Both the position numbers and the translations under genes were made by a program. Below, piece after piece: positions 1-8,682 of a stretch of 64,000 nt of DNA (position 1 is the first letter of the stretch; every line of letters begins with the position of its first letter). Under the pieces are notes generated by a model, which worked only from the letters and a program-made list of their open reading frames with translations, was not told the DNA's origin and ran no database searches. The stretch comes from Rahnella inusitata_A. Lineage in GTDB: Bacteria > Pseudomonadota > Gammaproteobacteria > Enterobacterales > Enterobacteriaceae. The stretch covers positions 1 to 64,000 of the forward strand of contig NZ_CBCPJJ010000010.1 of NCBI RefSeq assembly GCF_965118895.1, read 5' to 3'.

Positions 1-72
1 ACGACCATCAAGGTAATGCCTGACGGCCATAAGTTTGATTTGAAAATTGTATTTCATATGAACTCCGAATGA
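1..72 (+). CDS. C-terminal fragment of an unidentified protein (truncated by window edge)
   Basis: Frame 1 is open from the window edge for 23 codons to a TGA at 70-72 and ends in residues FHMNSE. Only the tail is present, so no family can be assigned. The short length means that a chance open frame cannot be excluded. Confidence 0.3.
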   Translation, partial: TTIKVMPDGHKFDLKIVFHMNSE

Positions 73-101
73 AGGTTTAAAAAGTCCAACATTCGGGGTT
101 C
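60..101. terminator. Inverted repeat between converging genes
   Basis: The arms at 60-71 and 90-101 pair at 11 of 12 positions around an 18-base loop. They sit at the end of the left-edge reading frame and just beyond the stop of the convergent ABC exporter. There is no clear T-tract, so a terminator role is inferred from position only. Confidence 0.35.
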
Positions 102-130
102 AGTTCATTTGCAGGGGAGGGATCACGGAT

Positions 131-1843
131 TTAACGGAACTGCGCGGCGTGAAGCTCTGCGTATCGGCCCTGAAGAGAGAGCAAGGTTTCATGCGTACCC
201 TGCTCGACAATTCCTTCCTTATCGACCACAACAATGCGGTCAGCGTTCTGGATAGTTGCCAGACGGTGGGCAATCACCAGCGTGGTTCGCCCTTCTGAGA
301 GCTCCGCCAGCGATTGCTGGATGGCCTGCTCTGTGGCGGTATCGAGCGCAGACGTCGCTTCATCGAGGATAAGGATCGGCGGGTTCTTCAGAAAGATTCG
401 TGCGATCGACAGCCGTTGTTTCTGACCACCGGAGAGTTTCACGCCCCGCTCGCCAATCACCGTGTCCATCCCCAGCGGTAAACCGTCGATCACATCATCT
501 AATCGGGCGCGGCTGGCGGCGAGGCGGATTTCCGCTTCGCTGGCTCCCAGCTTGCCATAAGCAATGTTTTCACGAATGGTGCCACCAAACAGGAACACGT
601 CCTGCTGCACAATCCCGATGTTATGGCGCAGCGAGGTTTGCGTCATATCGCGGATATCAATACCGTCGATGGTGATACTGCCGCTGTCGATCTCGTAGAA
701 GCGCGGCAGCAGCGAACACAACGTGGTTTTACCCGCGCCGGACGGCCCGACAAACGCCAGCGTTTCACCCGCATTAATAGAAAGCGTGATCCCGTTGAGG
801 ATTTTGCCGGCAGGCGTGTAGCCAAACACCACGTTGTCATAGTGAATGTCACCCTGCAGATGGCTGACGATCTGCGCGCCCGGACGATCCACGATATCCG
901 GCGCGGTGTCGATCAGTTGTGTAAAGCGTTTAAAACCGGCAATCCCTTTCGGATAACTTTCCAGCACCGAGCTGATTTTCGCAACAGGGCGGAAGAACAC
1001 TTCCACCAGCAGCAGGAATCCGACAAATCCGCCGTAGGTCAGCTGGTCATTAATCACATACCAGGTCCCGGCGATCATCACGATAATCTGCACCAGTCGG
1101 GTACTGAGATAACTCAGCGTCAGGCTGGCGGTCATGATTTTGTAAGCCTTCAGCTTGGTGACGCGATAGTTGTCGTTATCAGATGCAAACAGCTTTTGCT
1201 CATGTTCCTCGTTGGCAAACGCTTTGACCACGCGAATACCGCCGATGCTTTCTTCTATACGGGCGTTGAAATTACCGACCATTCCGAACAGGCGGCGCCA
1301 GGTGTCGGTCATCTGTGCACCATAGCGGCTGACCATCCAGGTCATCGCCGGAACAATAATGATGGTCATCAGCGCCAGCTGCACATGGACGGTGGCCATC
1401 AGGATAAAGGCACCAATAAACGTCATCACCGCAATAAACACATCTTCCGGGCCGTGGTGTGCAATCTCCCCCACTTCCTCCAGATCTTTAGTGACGTGAG
1501 TAATGATGTGACCGGTTTTAGTGTTGTCGTAATAGCGGAAAGACAGTTTCTGTAAATGAGTGAACGCCTGACGCCGCATATCGGTTTCAATCCCGACGCC
1601 CAGCGCATGCCCCCAGTAGTTCACAATCGCCATCAGTAAGGTATTGATGACATAAATCAGCAGCAATCCGACGGTCGCACCGATGATCAGCACCCAGTCA
1701 TGGGCGGGAAGCAGCTTATCGATGAAGGTTTTGATCGCCATCGGGAAGCCCAGTTCCAGTAAACCGGCCAGAATGGCGCAGCCAAAATCGAGGAAGAACA
1801 ATTTTTTATAGGGAGCGTAATAAGAGAAGAAACGGCGGAGCAT
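131..1843 (-). CDS. ABC exporter, fused membrane and ATPase domains
   Basis: A 570-residue half-transporter of the MsbA/MdlB-like exporter class, expected to act as a homodimer in the inner membrane. About six membrane segments fill residues 1-300. The ATPase half shows Walker A GPSGAGKTT at about 366-374, the signature LSGGQ at 470-474, Walker B LILDE at 491-495 and the H-loop His at 526, so it should be active. The substrate cannot be read from sequence. A Fur-like box lies about 50 bp upstream, which suggests iron-repressed expression and possibly a role in exporting a siderophore or other iron-related compound; that link is inference. The start is supported by a GAGGA sequence just upstream. 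Confidence 0.85.
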   Translation of the reverse strand: MLRRFFSYYAPYKKLFFLDFGCAILAGLLELGFPMAIKTFIDKLLPAHDWVLIIGATVGLLLIYVINTLLMAIVNYWGHALGVGIETDMRRQAFTHLQKLSFRYYDNTKTGHIITHVTKDLEEVGEIAHHGPEDVFIAVMTFIGAFILMATVHVQLALMTIIIVPAMTWMVSRYGAQMTDTWRRLFGMVGNFNARIEESIGGIRVVKAFANEEHEQKLFASDNDNYRVTKLKAYKIMTASLTLSYLSTRLVQIIVMIAGTWYVINDQLTYGGFVGFLLLVEVFFRPVAKISSVLESYPKGIAGFKRFTQLIDTAPDIVDRPGAQIVSHLQGDIHYDNVVFGYTPAGKILNGITLSINAGETLAFVGPSGAGKTTLCSLLPRFYEIDSGSITIDGIDIRDMTQTSLRHNIGIVQQDVFLFGGTIRENIAYGKLGASEAEIRLAASRARLDDVIDGLPLGMDTVIGERGVKLSGGQKQRLSIARIFLKNPPILILDEATSALDTATEQAIQQSLAELSEGRTTLVIAHRLATIQNADRIVVVDKEGIVEQGTHETLLSLQGRYAELHAAQFR

Positions 1844-1870
1844 CAGGCATCCTCATAGAAACAGCCCGGA

Positions 1871-1936
1871 GGCGGGCAAGTCCGTCAGTCTAAATGAAAA
1901 TGGTTATCGATAAAGATAATTTTAGACCTGCCCGCC
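1871..1936. terminator. Inverted repeat flanking the Fur-like box
   Basis: The 8-bp arms ggcgggca (1871-1878) and tgcccgcc (1929-1936) are perfect complements. They lie between the stop of the 101-residue protein gene and the start of the ABC exporter. They could form a weak terminator or a stem in the exporter leader; the sequence does not decide. Confidence 0.3.
1895..1909 (-). promoter_or_regulatory. Candidate Fur box upstream of the ABC exporter
   Basis: Read on the minus strand, cgataaccattttca matches 11 to 12 of the 14 defined positions of the 7-1-7 Fur consensus TGATAATnATTATCA. It is about 50 bp upstream of the exporter ATG, a normal place for an iron-dependent repressor site. Confidence 0.5.
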
Positions 1937-1959
1937 GGATACCGATTCCTGTGCATCAT

Positions 1960-2265
1960 TCAAAGAAGCTTGCGGACTCCGCTTAAAATGACACCAAACG
2001 CCGCATTCAGTGCCTGCCATGCAATTTCTTCGGTTATCGCCTCATAGGTGGTCAGTACCGCCACGAAGGTGGATTTTTGCGACGCCAGCAGAGATTCATA
2101 TTCTCCGCTACGAAAACTACCTTTGCCCTTTTCTATCTCCCACGTCAGTTGCAGCAGCGCTTCTATCTGCGGCACTGCGCCGTTGGCAACCGTATTCCAG
2201 TTCGCGCCCAGAGAGTTTTTCGCTGCATTAATGGCGCTGTCTCGTAAATCAAAAATATCACTCAT
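1960..2265 (-). CDS. Small helical protein of unknown function
   Basis: A 101-residue protein that I do not recognise. It has no signal peptide or membrane segment, is mostly predicted helix, and has a hydrophobic C-terminus (ALNAAFGVILSGVRKLL). I chose the ATG at 2265 over the in-frame GTG one codon earlier because an AGGGG sequence sits 8 bases before it. It begins about 16 bp after the stop of the lipoprotein gene upstream, so the two are probably cotranscribed. No function is claimed. Confidence 0.6.
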   Translation of the reverse strand: MSDIFDLRDSAINAAKNSLGANWNTVANGAVPQIEALLQLTWEIEKGKGSFRSGEYESLLASQKSTFVAVLTTYEAITEEIAWQALNAAFGVILSGVRKLL

Positions 2266-2280
2266 CACATTTACCCCTGA

Positions 2281-2805
2281 TTAGTTTTGCGAAGTGCCTG
2301 AGCCATTTTTTAATACCAGCTGATAAGTCAGCATTGCCTGTAAAATCACCGAGACTTGTTTTCGCTGAATACTGATATACGCCGGTGAGTCCTGCCCGGA
2401 GCAATGCTGCCGTTTGTATTTAATCTGATAGAAGATATTTCTCAGGCCAAACATCTGCTGGTCTATCGCCGGATTGTTATTAAGCAATTTGGTGCGGGAT
2501 TCAATCAGCGATAAATCCGTTTCTGCCGAATTAAAAAACTGACTGTCGGTTACTGAAGGTGGGGAAATGAGCGAAAGCGACTGCCCCGCCATCGCAGGCG
2601 CAGCGTTGCAGGCTGCGACCGGCGAGACAGTTTTGACGTCTTCCGCCATAGCCTTCGCATACCATGTCACAAACTGTTGATCGGCTTTTATCTGAAAGGC
2701 TGTGATTTGATTATCGAGCGTCTGATCATATTTATGCGTTGAACATCCGCTTATTATCACCACGACGATAAATATCGTGAGGTTAAGCTTAAACAGTGAT
2801 TTCAA
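2281..2805 (-). CDS. Putative lipoprotein of unknown function, TTG start
   Basis: A membrane-anchored lipoprotein that I cannot assign to a family. An ATG frame opens at 2877, but the best start is the TTG at 2805: AGGAG lies 7 bases before it, and starting there gives a compact signal peptide (MKSLFKLNL, hydrophobic stretch, lipobox IISGC). The mature part is about 150 residues with several Cys (AACN and QHCSG) and no repeats. It is followed about 16 bp later by the small helical protein, and the pair looks like one operon. Longer starts would put charged residues ahead of the signal peptide. Confidence 0.65.
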   Translation of the reverse strand: MKSLFKLNLTIFIVVVIISGCSTHKYDQTLDNQITAFQIKADQQFVTWYAKAMAEDVKTVSPVAACNAAPAMAGQSLSLISPPSVTDSQFFNSAETDLSLIESRTKLLNNNPAIDQQMFGLRNIFYQIKYKRQHCSGQDSPAYISIQRKQVSVILQAMLTYQLVLKNGSGTSQN

Positions 2806-2964
2806 AATGCCTCTCCTGTGACCCATTCCGGTGGCGGGAATTATTCTATTGCCCGTGCCATCAAAAACTAGCCACAAGAGATGACCGGCGCAACCGGCCG
2901 GTTAATCATTTTATCTCACAGGTGTGGTCATTTTTATTATTGAGAGTGAAAGTTGAAATGATAT

Positions 2965-3702
2965 TTAATTTATCTGCTGGCTATTCTGCCAGCGTGTGCC
3001 GTTATCATTAATCACCTCATAATCCATCATTCCTGACAGGTTTTTATCCGCAGGGATATCCAGCCGCAAACTGGAAAGCGGTTCCACCATGACACCCGCT
3101 AACTCCGTCGCCCCTGACTTCAACGATGAAATCGTCATATGCCACGGCGTCGGATTTTGGATCAACAGCTTATTGCCGGTTGCCTCCTTCCTGATGCTGA
3201 ACTGTAATTTCTGTACATCACTCTCTTTGAGTTCACCCACCTTCTCAGGCCTGACGAACACTTTCATACGGATTTTTAACGGCAGCACGACCTTTTTCTC
3301 GCCTTTATTCCGCGTTTCGGTATTTGGCGGAATTTGATAAATATTCAGCCAGTAAAGACTTTCGCGATCCTGTGGCAGGCTTCCGGCTGAAACCAGCAAC
3401 AGGCGAATATTGCGGATCTCCGCCGGTTTCATTTTGAACACTGGCGGATTGATCACAATCGGCGTGTGAACCTTATCCGGGTTCACCGTCGGGTCACCGT
3501 TATCCGTCCAGACCTGGACCACGACCGGTTCTTTCTCTGAATTCACTAATGACAGTGATTCCGCAATACCGCCCGAGTTGAACACCACGCGGGTCTTTTC
3601 CGCATTAACCACCGCGCTGGCATGAAACGCCGTGCAACAGAGCATAATGCCCGCTGCAACGGTGATTTTATTGAAAACTGACCACCACTTGTAACTGTGC
3701 AT
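2965..3702 (-). CDS. Second periplasmic fimbrial chaperone
   Basis: A PapD-like chaperone of about 245 residues that caps pilus subunits in the periplasm and hands them to the usher. The signal peptide contains ITVAAGIMLCCTAFHASA. Family marks include RVVFNSGG near the mature N-terminus, the conserved PQDRESLYWLNIYQIPP segment, and PLKIRMKVFVRP in the second half of domain 1. The frame is open for 31 more codons upstream, but GGGGAG precedes the ATG at 3702, and the extra N-terminus is only the shifted frame of the adhesin tail. The gene overlaps the adhesin by 35 bp, which suggests coupled translation. It is the second chaperone in this operon and may serve the adhesin. Confidence 0.85.
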   Translation of the reverse strand: MHSYKWWSVFNKITVAAGIMLCCTAFHASAVVNAEKTRVVFNSGGIAESLSLVNSEKEPVVVQVWTDNGDPTVNPDKVHTPIVINPPVFKMKPAEIRNIRLLLVSAGSLPQDRESLYWLNIYQIPPNTETRNKGEKKVVLPLKIRMKVFVRPEKVGELKESDVQKLQFSIRKEATGNKLLIQNPTPWHMTISSLKSGATELAGVMVEPLSSLRLDIPADKNLSGMMDYEVINDNGTRWQNSQQIN

Positions 3703-4999
3703 TGACGCTCCCCGCCGTAACTGTTTCGCCACTGATGGCCTCCAGAGAGGCTGTAAAATTACCGGTGTAGGTTGTGACACCGTCCGTTGAGTCATCCTGA
3801 CTGGTGGTCAGATCTTTATAGGCGTACCAGCCGCCATCATTTCCCGTCGTCATAGTTTTACTTGAAAGCAGGTTTAAAACATTGCCATTCTGATCGTAGA
3901 TACGAATCCCTACACCCGATGCAACACCTGATGATCCATAATTAGTATCTAGCAAATGAGTTAAACCATTAGTTGATGTCAGACCCAGTGTTGTCGCGGC
4001 GGTGACCGCTGTAGATTGATTAACCAAAAAACCCATCGCGACATTTGCTGATGAACTGGTTGATTTACTTACGCTGGATATAGCGGCGTCTTCACAGCTT
4101 AAGCTGATGTCAAAAGTACTTTGGCTTGTTTCTCCATTATTAAGAGAAGCGGTGGAAATCGTCGGCAATAGAACAACCGATGGATAATCTTTGACAAGGC
4201 ACATTGCTCCCCTGACAAATGTTACATGTCCATACATACCAAAGCTTCCGGGATAATTTTCATACCAGCCATAGTAATTACCGCCTTCAAGTACTCCATC
4301 CACAACTCCCGCACTTGCCAAACCTGGCCCCCGAAAACCGATAAACCCTGAATTATAGCCCCACGCATAGAGATAAGGACTGGTTGAAATACCCGTTATT
4401 GCAGTAGAGGAGGTTCTAAGTAGCTCAACATATACATCAGAAAAAGCACTGGCGGGAATATATATATAGGTATCATCTTGAACCCAATCATCAGAGGTCA
4501 ATAACCGAGACTGCCAACGCCCAGTGAAATAATTCCCTGTTTTTAAGTTTGTAAGTCTAATTGCTACGTTGTTAACATATGTATGATAGGCACCTTCAAT
4601 ATCTGTAGTTTCATACATACCTGAATAAGCAGAGTATGACTGAGTGGTGTAGATTTCAGAAAGAGAACCAGCATCGGCCAAAGCGCATCTAAAAAGAATT
4701 TGATTCTCTGTATAAGCCTTAGCTTGGGATGCTGTGAGAAAATTTGCAGTTGAGCTAGCTAATAATGAACCAGCAGGAGTGAAAGAACTACTTGAACTTA
4801 TAGATACTATTGGCGGCAAACCTATATTACCACCACATGCATTATGGCATGCGCCTGTCCATGAAGATGCAGTGTAACCTTCATTTATTAATTCAGTTGT
4901 TAGGGAACTTGTTGAAGTCACTCTTGTACAGTTTGCTTGAGAAAATAAAGGTGAAGAAAGTAATACTACTCCCATTATTATTTTACATATTTTTAACAC
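3668..4999 (-). CDS. Two-domain fimbrial tip adhesin
   Basis: A secreted protein of 443 residues with a signal peptide ending in LFSQA before NCTRVTS. The first ~270 residues are rich in Tyr, Trp, Ser and Gly and resemble a receptor-binding lectin domain, with no close recognisable family. From about residue 275 it reads like a pilin domain: PTISTASL, a conserved Cys, and a terminal beta-strand VNAQLQVVVSFQ typical of donor-strand exchange. Length and position after the usher fit a tip adhesin. The ligand is unknown. It is AT-rich compared with flanking core genes. Confidence 0.75.
   Translation of the reverse strand: MLKICKIIMGVVLLSSPLFSQANCTRVTSTSSLTTELINEGYTASSWTGACHNACGGNIGLPPIVSISSSSSFTPAGSLLASSTANFLTASQAKAYTENQILFRCALADAGSLSEIYTTQSYSAYSGMYETTDIEGAYHTYVNNVAIRLTNLKTGNYFTGRWQSRLLTSDDWVQDDTYIYIPASAFSDVYVELLRTSSTAITGISTSPYLYAWGYNSGFIGFRGPGLASAGVVDGVLEGGNYYGWYENYPGSFGMYGHVTFVRGAMCLVKDYPSVVLLPTISTASLNNGETSQSTFDISLSCEDAAISSVSKSTSSSANVAMGFLVNQSTAVTAATTLGLTSTNGLTHLLDTNYGSSGVASGVGIRIYDQNGNVLNLLSSKTMTTGNDGGWYAYKDLTTSQDDSTDGVTTYTGNFTASLEAISGETVTAGSVNAQLQVVVSFQ
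3673..3757. repeat. Direct repeat copy 1 (3' end of intact adhesin)
   Basis: This segment is roughly 80% identical to 5055-5140 by eye, sharing for example cttgtaactgtgcatt and ctgtttcgccactgatgg. It encodes the C-terminal strand of the intact adhesin; its partner is the end of the decayed copy. Confidence 0.75.
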
Positions 5000-5049
5000 T
5001 GCTTGTAATCCTCATAAGTTAATTGTGTTTCAGTTAACACCTAAACACC

Positions 5050-5271
5050 TCATTGAAAAACTGAAGACAACTTGTAACTGTGCATTAACCGGTTCCGCTG
5101 ATACTGTTTCGCCACTGATGGCTTCCAGAGATGCTGTAAATATCCAGCAGCGATTATTCCACTGGGCAGTAAAGAGGTGCTTGTCACCTTATTACTATTT
5201 GCATGGGATGCAATAGGTACAGTCAGCATCAGAAAAGTCAAAAGATTTTTCAATTCAAACATTATTTTCAT
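5050..5271 (-). pseudogene. Decayed second adhesin copy (internal deletion)
   Basis: The open 73 codons start with a signal peptide and SNKVTSTSLLPSGIIAAGY, similar to the start of the intact adhesin. They then jump at about 5150 to the last ~28 codons of an adhesin pilin domain, read in the wrong frame. In another frame this segment encodes FTASLEAISGETVSAEPVNA, nearly the same as the intact adhesin end, with one extra T in the final T-run. The middle of roughly 1.1 kb has been lost. It lies between usher and adhesin, which suggests that the operon once carried two tandem adhesins. Confidence 0.75.
5055..5140. repeat. Direct repeat copy 2 (3' end of decayed adhesin)
   Basis: Partner of 3673-3757. 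The similarity marks ancestral duplication of the adhesin gene and could support recombination that deletes the intact gene. Confidence 0.75.
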
Positions 5272-5277
5272 CCACCA

Positions 5278-7842
5278 TTAAATTTCACATGGCAACGTTA
5301 ACTGAACAAATTCATTTTCATCTTCTGCAGGTAACAGATAATTAATTTTGCATTGTTCCGCATCACCTTTACCCCATGAAACAAATAACACCCCGGAACG
5401 ATCATTAATACGTGCATAGATCTGCCCCGCTTGCCCAACCATGCCTAAGCTCTTACCATCTTTATCTGTCACATCTGCGCCCATCGGAATCATTTGTTTA
5501 TCGCTGAGTGTAGTGTTTATCAACACTTGCTGGCCTGATATTGTTTCGAAATTCACCTGAACGATAGCACCGGAATAAGGTACGACCTGCTTGCTGCCAC
5601 CCTGAATATCTACTTTAGAGTTCAATCCCTTTGGATCTAAACTCACGGTGTTATAACGATAAGGCGATAAAGACGGCATAATGGCGTAGCCAAAACTGTC
5701 TATTTTCGCACCCTGCCCGTTCTTAATCTCTGCCCCTTTGGCACCTTTGGCTTTTACGAGTGCAAAGGTATCGCTGACGTATGGCCCATAGGTCACGCCG
5801 CCCGGATGAATAAGCAAGGTGCCTGATGTTCCCATACCAAATTGTTTATAACCTGTGCCTTGCGAATAAGAACCGCGGAATGCACCTTTGGAGGTGTTCT
5901 GTTGCAAAGAGCCGCCCCATGTCATTTCATTGCCGCTGTTCTGATAGTTCTCCACACCGCTGTATAACGAATAGGACAAGTTACTTTTTTCACCAACACT
6001 TCCGGAAAGACTGGTTGTCGCCGATTCTGACGTTTTATTTTTCGAAACGTTAAATGCAACATTTGACCGTGAATTCGTCCAGTCCAGTGGCATCGAGAAC
6101 CCTACAGAAATAGTATTCTCAGTATATTTTTGACGGTTTGTCGTATCCTCTACACCACTGTAATAATTACTTCGAGTGGTGTAACTGGTTCTTTGTCTGC
6201 CTACATTGACGTTATAACTGATCTTTTTATAACTGTTGCTGTACCCCAACTGCAATTGGGTAATGCGGGAGTTATTGCTGTAATAATCAGAAGTACTGGC
6301 ATTAAGTGACAATGAGCCATAAGTATCAAAACTTTGTGCAATAGTGGCACTGAACTGATTCTTTTGATTTAACGTATCCGAATAGTAAGTTGTGGTATTT
6401 TCTGCTGCACGTCTTACACCCAGCACATCCTGCAGATCGCGGAAGCCCTTCGTAGAATAACGGTATGCGGCCAGCGTCAGGTTCGTTCCTGTTGTAAAAG
6501 TTTTGCTATAACTGGCCTCGGCACGCCACCCTGACTGGGTTTTATTATTTTCAGCCACGGCATGTGAATAGGTCGTGTTAAGCCCGACAGCACCTAATGG
6601 CGTCGCCATAACACCGCCTAGCAAATAAGCCTCATAGTCTTTTGCCAGACGTACACCAGCGTTGCCGGTAAAACGGTTACTGATCCCGCGCTGAATTACA
6701 CCTTCCATGAACTCGTTATCGACATTGTAATAATTACGTACCTTGCCGAGTGCAACTTCATAATTCCACATGCCCGGACGTATAGAATCCGGTACGGCCG
6801 AATACGGCACAGTGAAAGATGAGGTTTGTCCGTTGGCTTCGATAACCTCAACCTGTAAATCACCCTGACCTCGGGTATTGTTCAAATCGTCAATGACGAA
6901 AGGCCCCGGCGACACAACGGTTTCATAAATTGTTTTACCCAATTGGCTGACCACCACGCGCGCCGTCGTGCTGGCTACACCACGTACTTCAGGCGCATAA
7001 CCGCGCTTCCCTTGTGGCATCATTCGCGTATCGCTGGCGAGTTTGACACCATTGAAAGACAGGCTGCCGAAAAGGCTGCTGTTGGTATAGCTATCACCAA
7101 TTGTGATTAACGAATTGATCGACGGCAATGGCCGTTGTGCGTTTGTACGCACGCTGGTCCACTTTTGACGTGTACGTCCGTCCGTCTCGTTGTAACTGAA
7201 ATTTGACTGATTTCTCAGCTGCCATAAGCCAATATTGGTGCCACTATTAAGACCGCTCCAGAGATTTTTTGTAGTATATCCTCCGGTATTCTTTGTTTCA
7301 TAATAGTTGGTATTGTGCTTAACAAATAAACCCAGACCACCGCTGTCCCACTGTGAAACCGGAATATAACCACGTGGTTGGCGATACAATGAGGCCTGAG
7401 GTATTAGTAGTTTTAATTGTTGAGTCGGTTGGTCAAACTCCCAGGATGCCCCTTTAGAAAGGGCAGAGAAACTGACGCATTGGTTTCCAACCGGTAGCAA
7501 GGAGACGACATCCGCTTTTAGCTGAATAAGTTTAATATCATCAGCTTTCAGGCAGGGTTGAGCTGCTTCACCTTTTTTAACACTGCTAAATGTAATTTCA
7601 ACATTTTCCTTCACCAGCTTATTGTTGACATAAAGATCAACATGATAATTTCCGGGTTCAATCTCGATCACTTTATCATTTAATTTGTCGAGATTCACAG
7701 CAACTCCGGAACCTTCCAGCAGACTGGGGTCGAAATAAAAATCTTCAGCTTTCGCGAATGGGTGATAGCAGGATAAAATACCTACCGTTAATAATGAAAG
7801 TGAGGACGGTAATTTTTTATTATGGATTGATTTCATACTCAT
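5278..7842 (-). CDS. Outer membrane fimbrial usher
   Basis: An 854-residue usher, the normal size for the family, forming the outer membrane pore through which subunits are polymerised. The signal peptide ends near PFAKA; the N-terminal domain begins FYFDPSLLEG, matching the usual FN/D-xxFL pattern. The middle is a beta-barrel with a plug domain, shown by alternating Tyr/Asn/Ser-rich strands and the conserved RGYAPEVRGVA and GPFVIDDL. The C-terminal domain has a Cys pair (EQCKINY and LPCEI). The start overlaps the upstream chaperone by 23 bp. A second ATG two codons in is equally possible. Confidence 0.93.
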   Translation of the reverse strand: MSMKSIHNKKLPSSLSLLTVGILSCYHPFAKAEDFYFDPSLLEGSGVAVNLDKLNDKVIEIEPGNYHVDLYVNNKLVKENVEITFSSVKKGEAAQPCLKADDIKLIQLKADVVSLLPVGNQCVSFSALSKGASWEFDQPTQQLKLLIPQASLYRQPRGYIPVSQWDSGGLGLFVKHNTNYYETKNTGGYTTKNLWSGLNSGTNIGLWQLRNQSNFSYNETDGRTRQKWTSVRTNAQRPLPSINSLITIGDSYTNSSLFGSLSFNGVKLASDTRMMPQGKRGYAPEVRGVASTTARVVVSQLGKTIYETVVSPGPFVIDDLNNTRGQGDLQVEVIEANGQTSSFTVPYSAVPDSIRPGMWNYEVALGKVRNYYNVDNEFMEGVIQRGISNRFTGNAGVRLAKDYEAYLLGGVMATPLGAVGLNTTYSHAVAENNKTQSGWRAEASYSKTFTTGTNLTLAAYRYSTKGFRDLQDVLGVRRAAENTTTYYSDTLNQKNQFSATIAQSFDTYGSLSLNASTSDYYSNNSRITQLQLGYSNSYKKISYNVNVGRQRTSYTTRSNYYSGVEDTTNRQKYTENTISVGFSMPLDWTNSRSNVAFNVSKNKTSESATTSLSGSVGEKSNLSYSLYSGVENYQNSGNEMTWGGSLQQNTSKGAFRGSYSQGTGYKQFGMGTSGTLLIHPGGVTYGPYVSDTFALVKAKGAKGAEIKNGQGAKIDSFGYAIMPSLSPYRYNTVSLDPKGLNSKVDIQGGSKQVVPYSGAIVQVNFETISGQQVLINTTLSDKQMIPMGADVTDKDGKSLGMVGQAGQIYARINDRSGVLFVSWGKGDAEQCKINYLLPAEDENEFVQLTLPCEI

Positions 7843-8593
7843 GGCTCACTCTTGCTCCCTGATCGTTAATATAATCAATGATTGCCGTATCATTTTTCTG
7901 TAATTGGAGTTTTTTGAACGTCACACTTTGTTGTGAAAATGGTGAAAGCATGTCAGCAGATTGAGTATAAAGCTTATCACCTTGTTTTATCTTTATGCTG
8001 GCAATAGAAACAAAAAAGGGTGAATCATTCTTTATCTGTAATGAGGTTCCGCCTGACTGCGCTGTAGAAATCAGTTTTATTTCATCAGGAAGATTTCCAA
8101 TACGACTGGCTATTGCTGCAGGTCGGTAGAATACTTTTACCCGATTTTTAAGCATCACCAGCATTTTATTTTTATTCTGGGCCCCCTCGCCACCTGCATT
8201 GATGGGTGGGATTTGCAGAAAGTTAAAATAAAAAACAGACTCGCGATCCTGTGGTAATTTTTTATTACCCGTAAAGGAAATCCTCAATACTTGCCCGCTG
8301 TTAGAAGCGATTTTAAACAGTGATGGAGATGCGATAAAAGGTGCCTTCGCAGTCAGCGCAGTTGAGTTTATATCTCCATCATCCAGCCAGGTTTGTACGG
8401 CATAAGGGATAATATCTTTGTTACTAAATTCGACATTGACTGATTGATTATCAGAAGGATAAATAATCCTGTTGCCTATCATGGTCACGCTGGCATGAGT
8501 CGTTGCAGAAAAGCCAAATGACAGCAACAGCATTGCATTAAATATTTTTTTACTGATTTTAGATTTGAATAACATTGGCATTGCTCTTGTCAT
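7820..8593 (-). CDS. First periplasmic fimbrial chaperone
   Basis: A PapD-like chaperone of about 257 residues located between pilin and usher. It shows a signal peptide ending THASV, the chaperone signature PQDRESVFYFNFLQIPP and KNRVKVFYRP. The frame opens with a GTG at 8599; ATGs at 8593, 8581 and 8575 are all in frame, and none has a strong ribosome binding site. I list 8593, but the exact start is unsure. Translation is coupled to the usher by a 23-bp overlap. It differs clearly from the second chaperone at the end of the operon, so the two probably handle different subunits. Confidence 0.88.
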   Translation of the reverse strand: MTRAMPMLFKSKISKKIFNAMLLLSFGFSATTHASVTMIGNRIIYPSDNQSVNVEFSNKDIIPYAVQTWLDDGDINSTALTAKAPFIASPSLFKIASNSGQVLRISFTGNKKLPQDRESVFYFNFLQIPPINAGGEGAQNKNKMLVMLKNRVKVFYRPAAIASRIGNLPDEIKLISTAQSGGTSLQIKNDSPFFVSIASIKIKQGDKLYTQSADMLSPFSQQSVTFKKLQLQKNDTAIIDYINDQGARVSHEYEINP

Positions 8594-8635
8594 TGACACT
8601 TTGGTTTAATTAATCATCATAGTTAATGTTTTTTT

Positions 8636-8668
8636 AAATAAAAGATGGCAGATAGCCTGCCATCTTTT
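8636..8668 (-). terminator. Intercistronic hairpin after the pilin gene
   Basis: Arms at 8640-8650 and 8658-8668 (aaaagatggca and its exact complement) are followed on the minus strand by a T/A-rich tract. It lies between the major pilin and chaperone genes, where a partial terminator commonly makes pilin mRNA more abundant than the assembly genes. Confidence 0.7.
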
Positions 8669-8682
8669 AAATGTACTCAGAC

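Noticed and set aside
623..1555. Plus-strand frame of 310 codons
   Set aside because: Antisense to the ABC exporter; His/Gln/Arg-rich composition typical of shadow frames.
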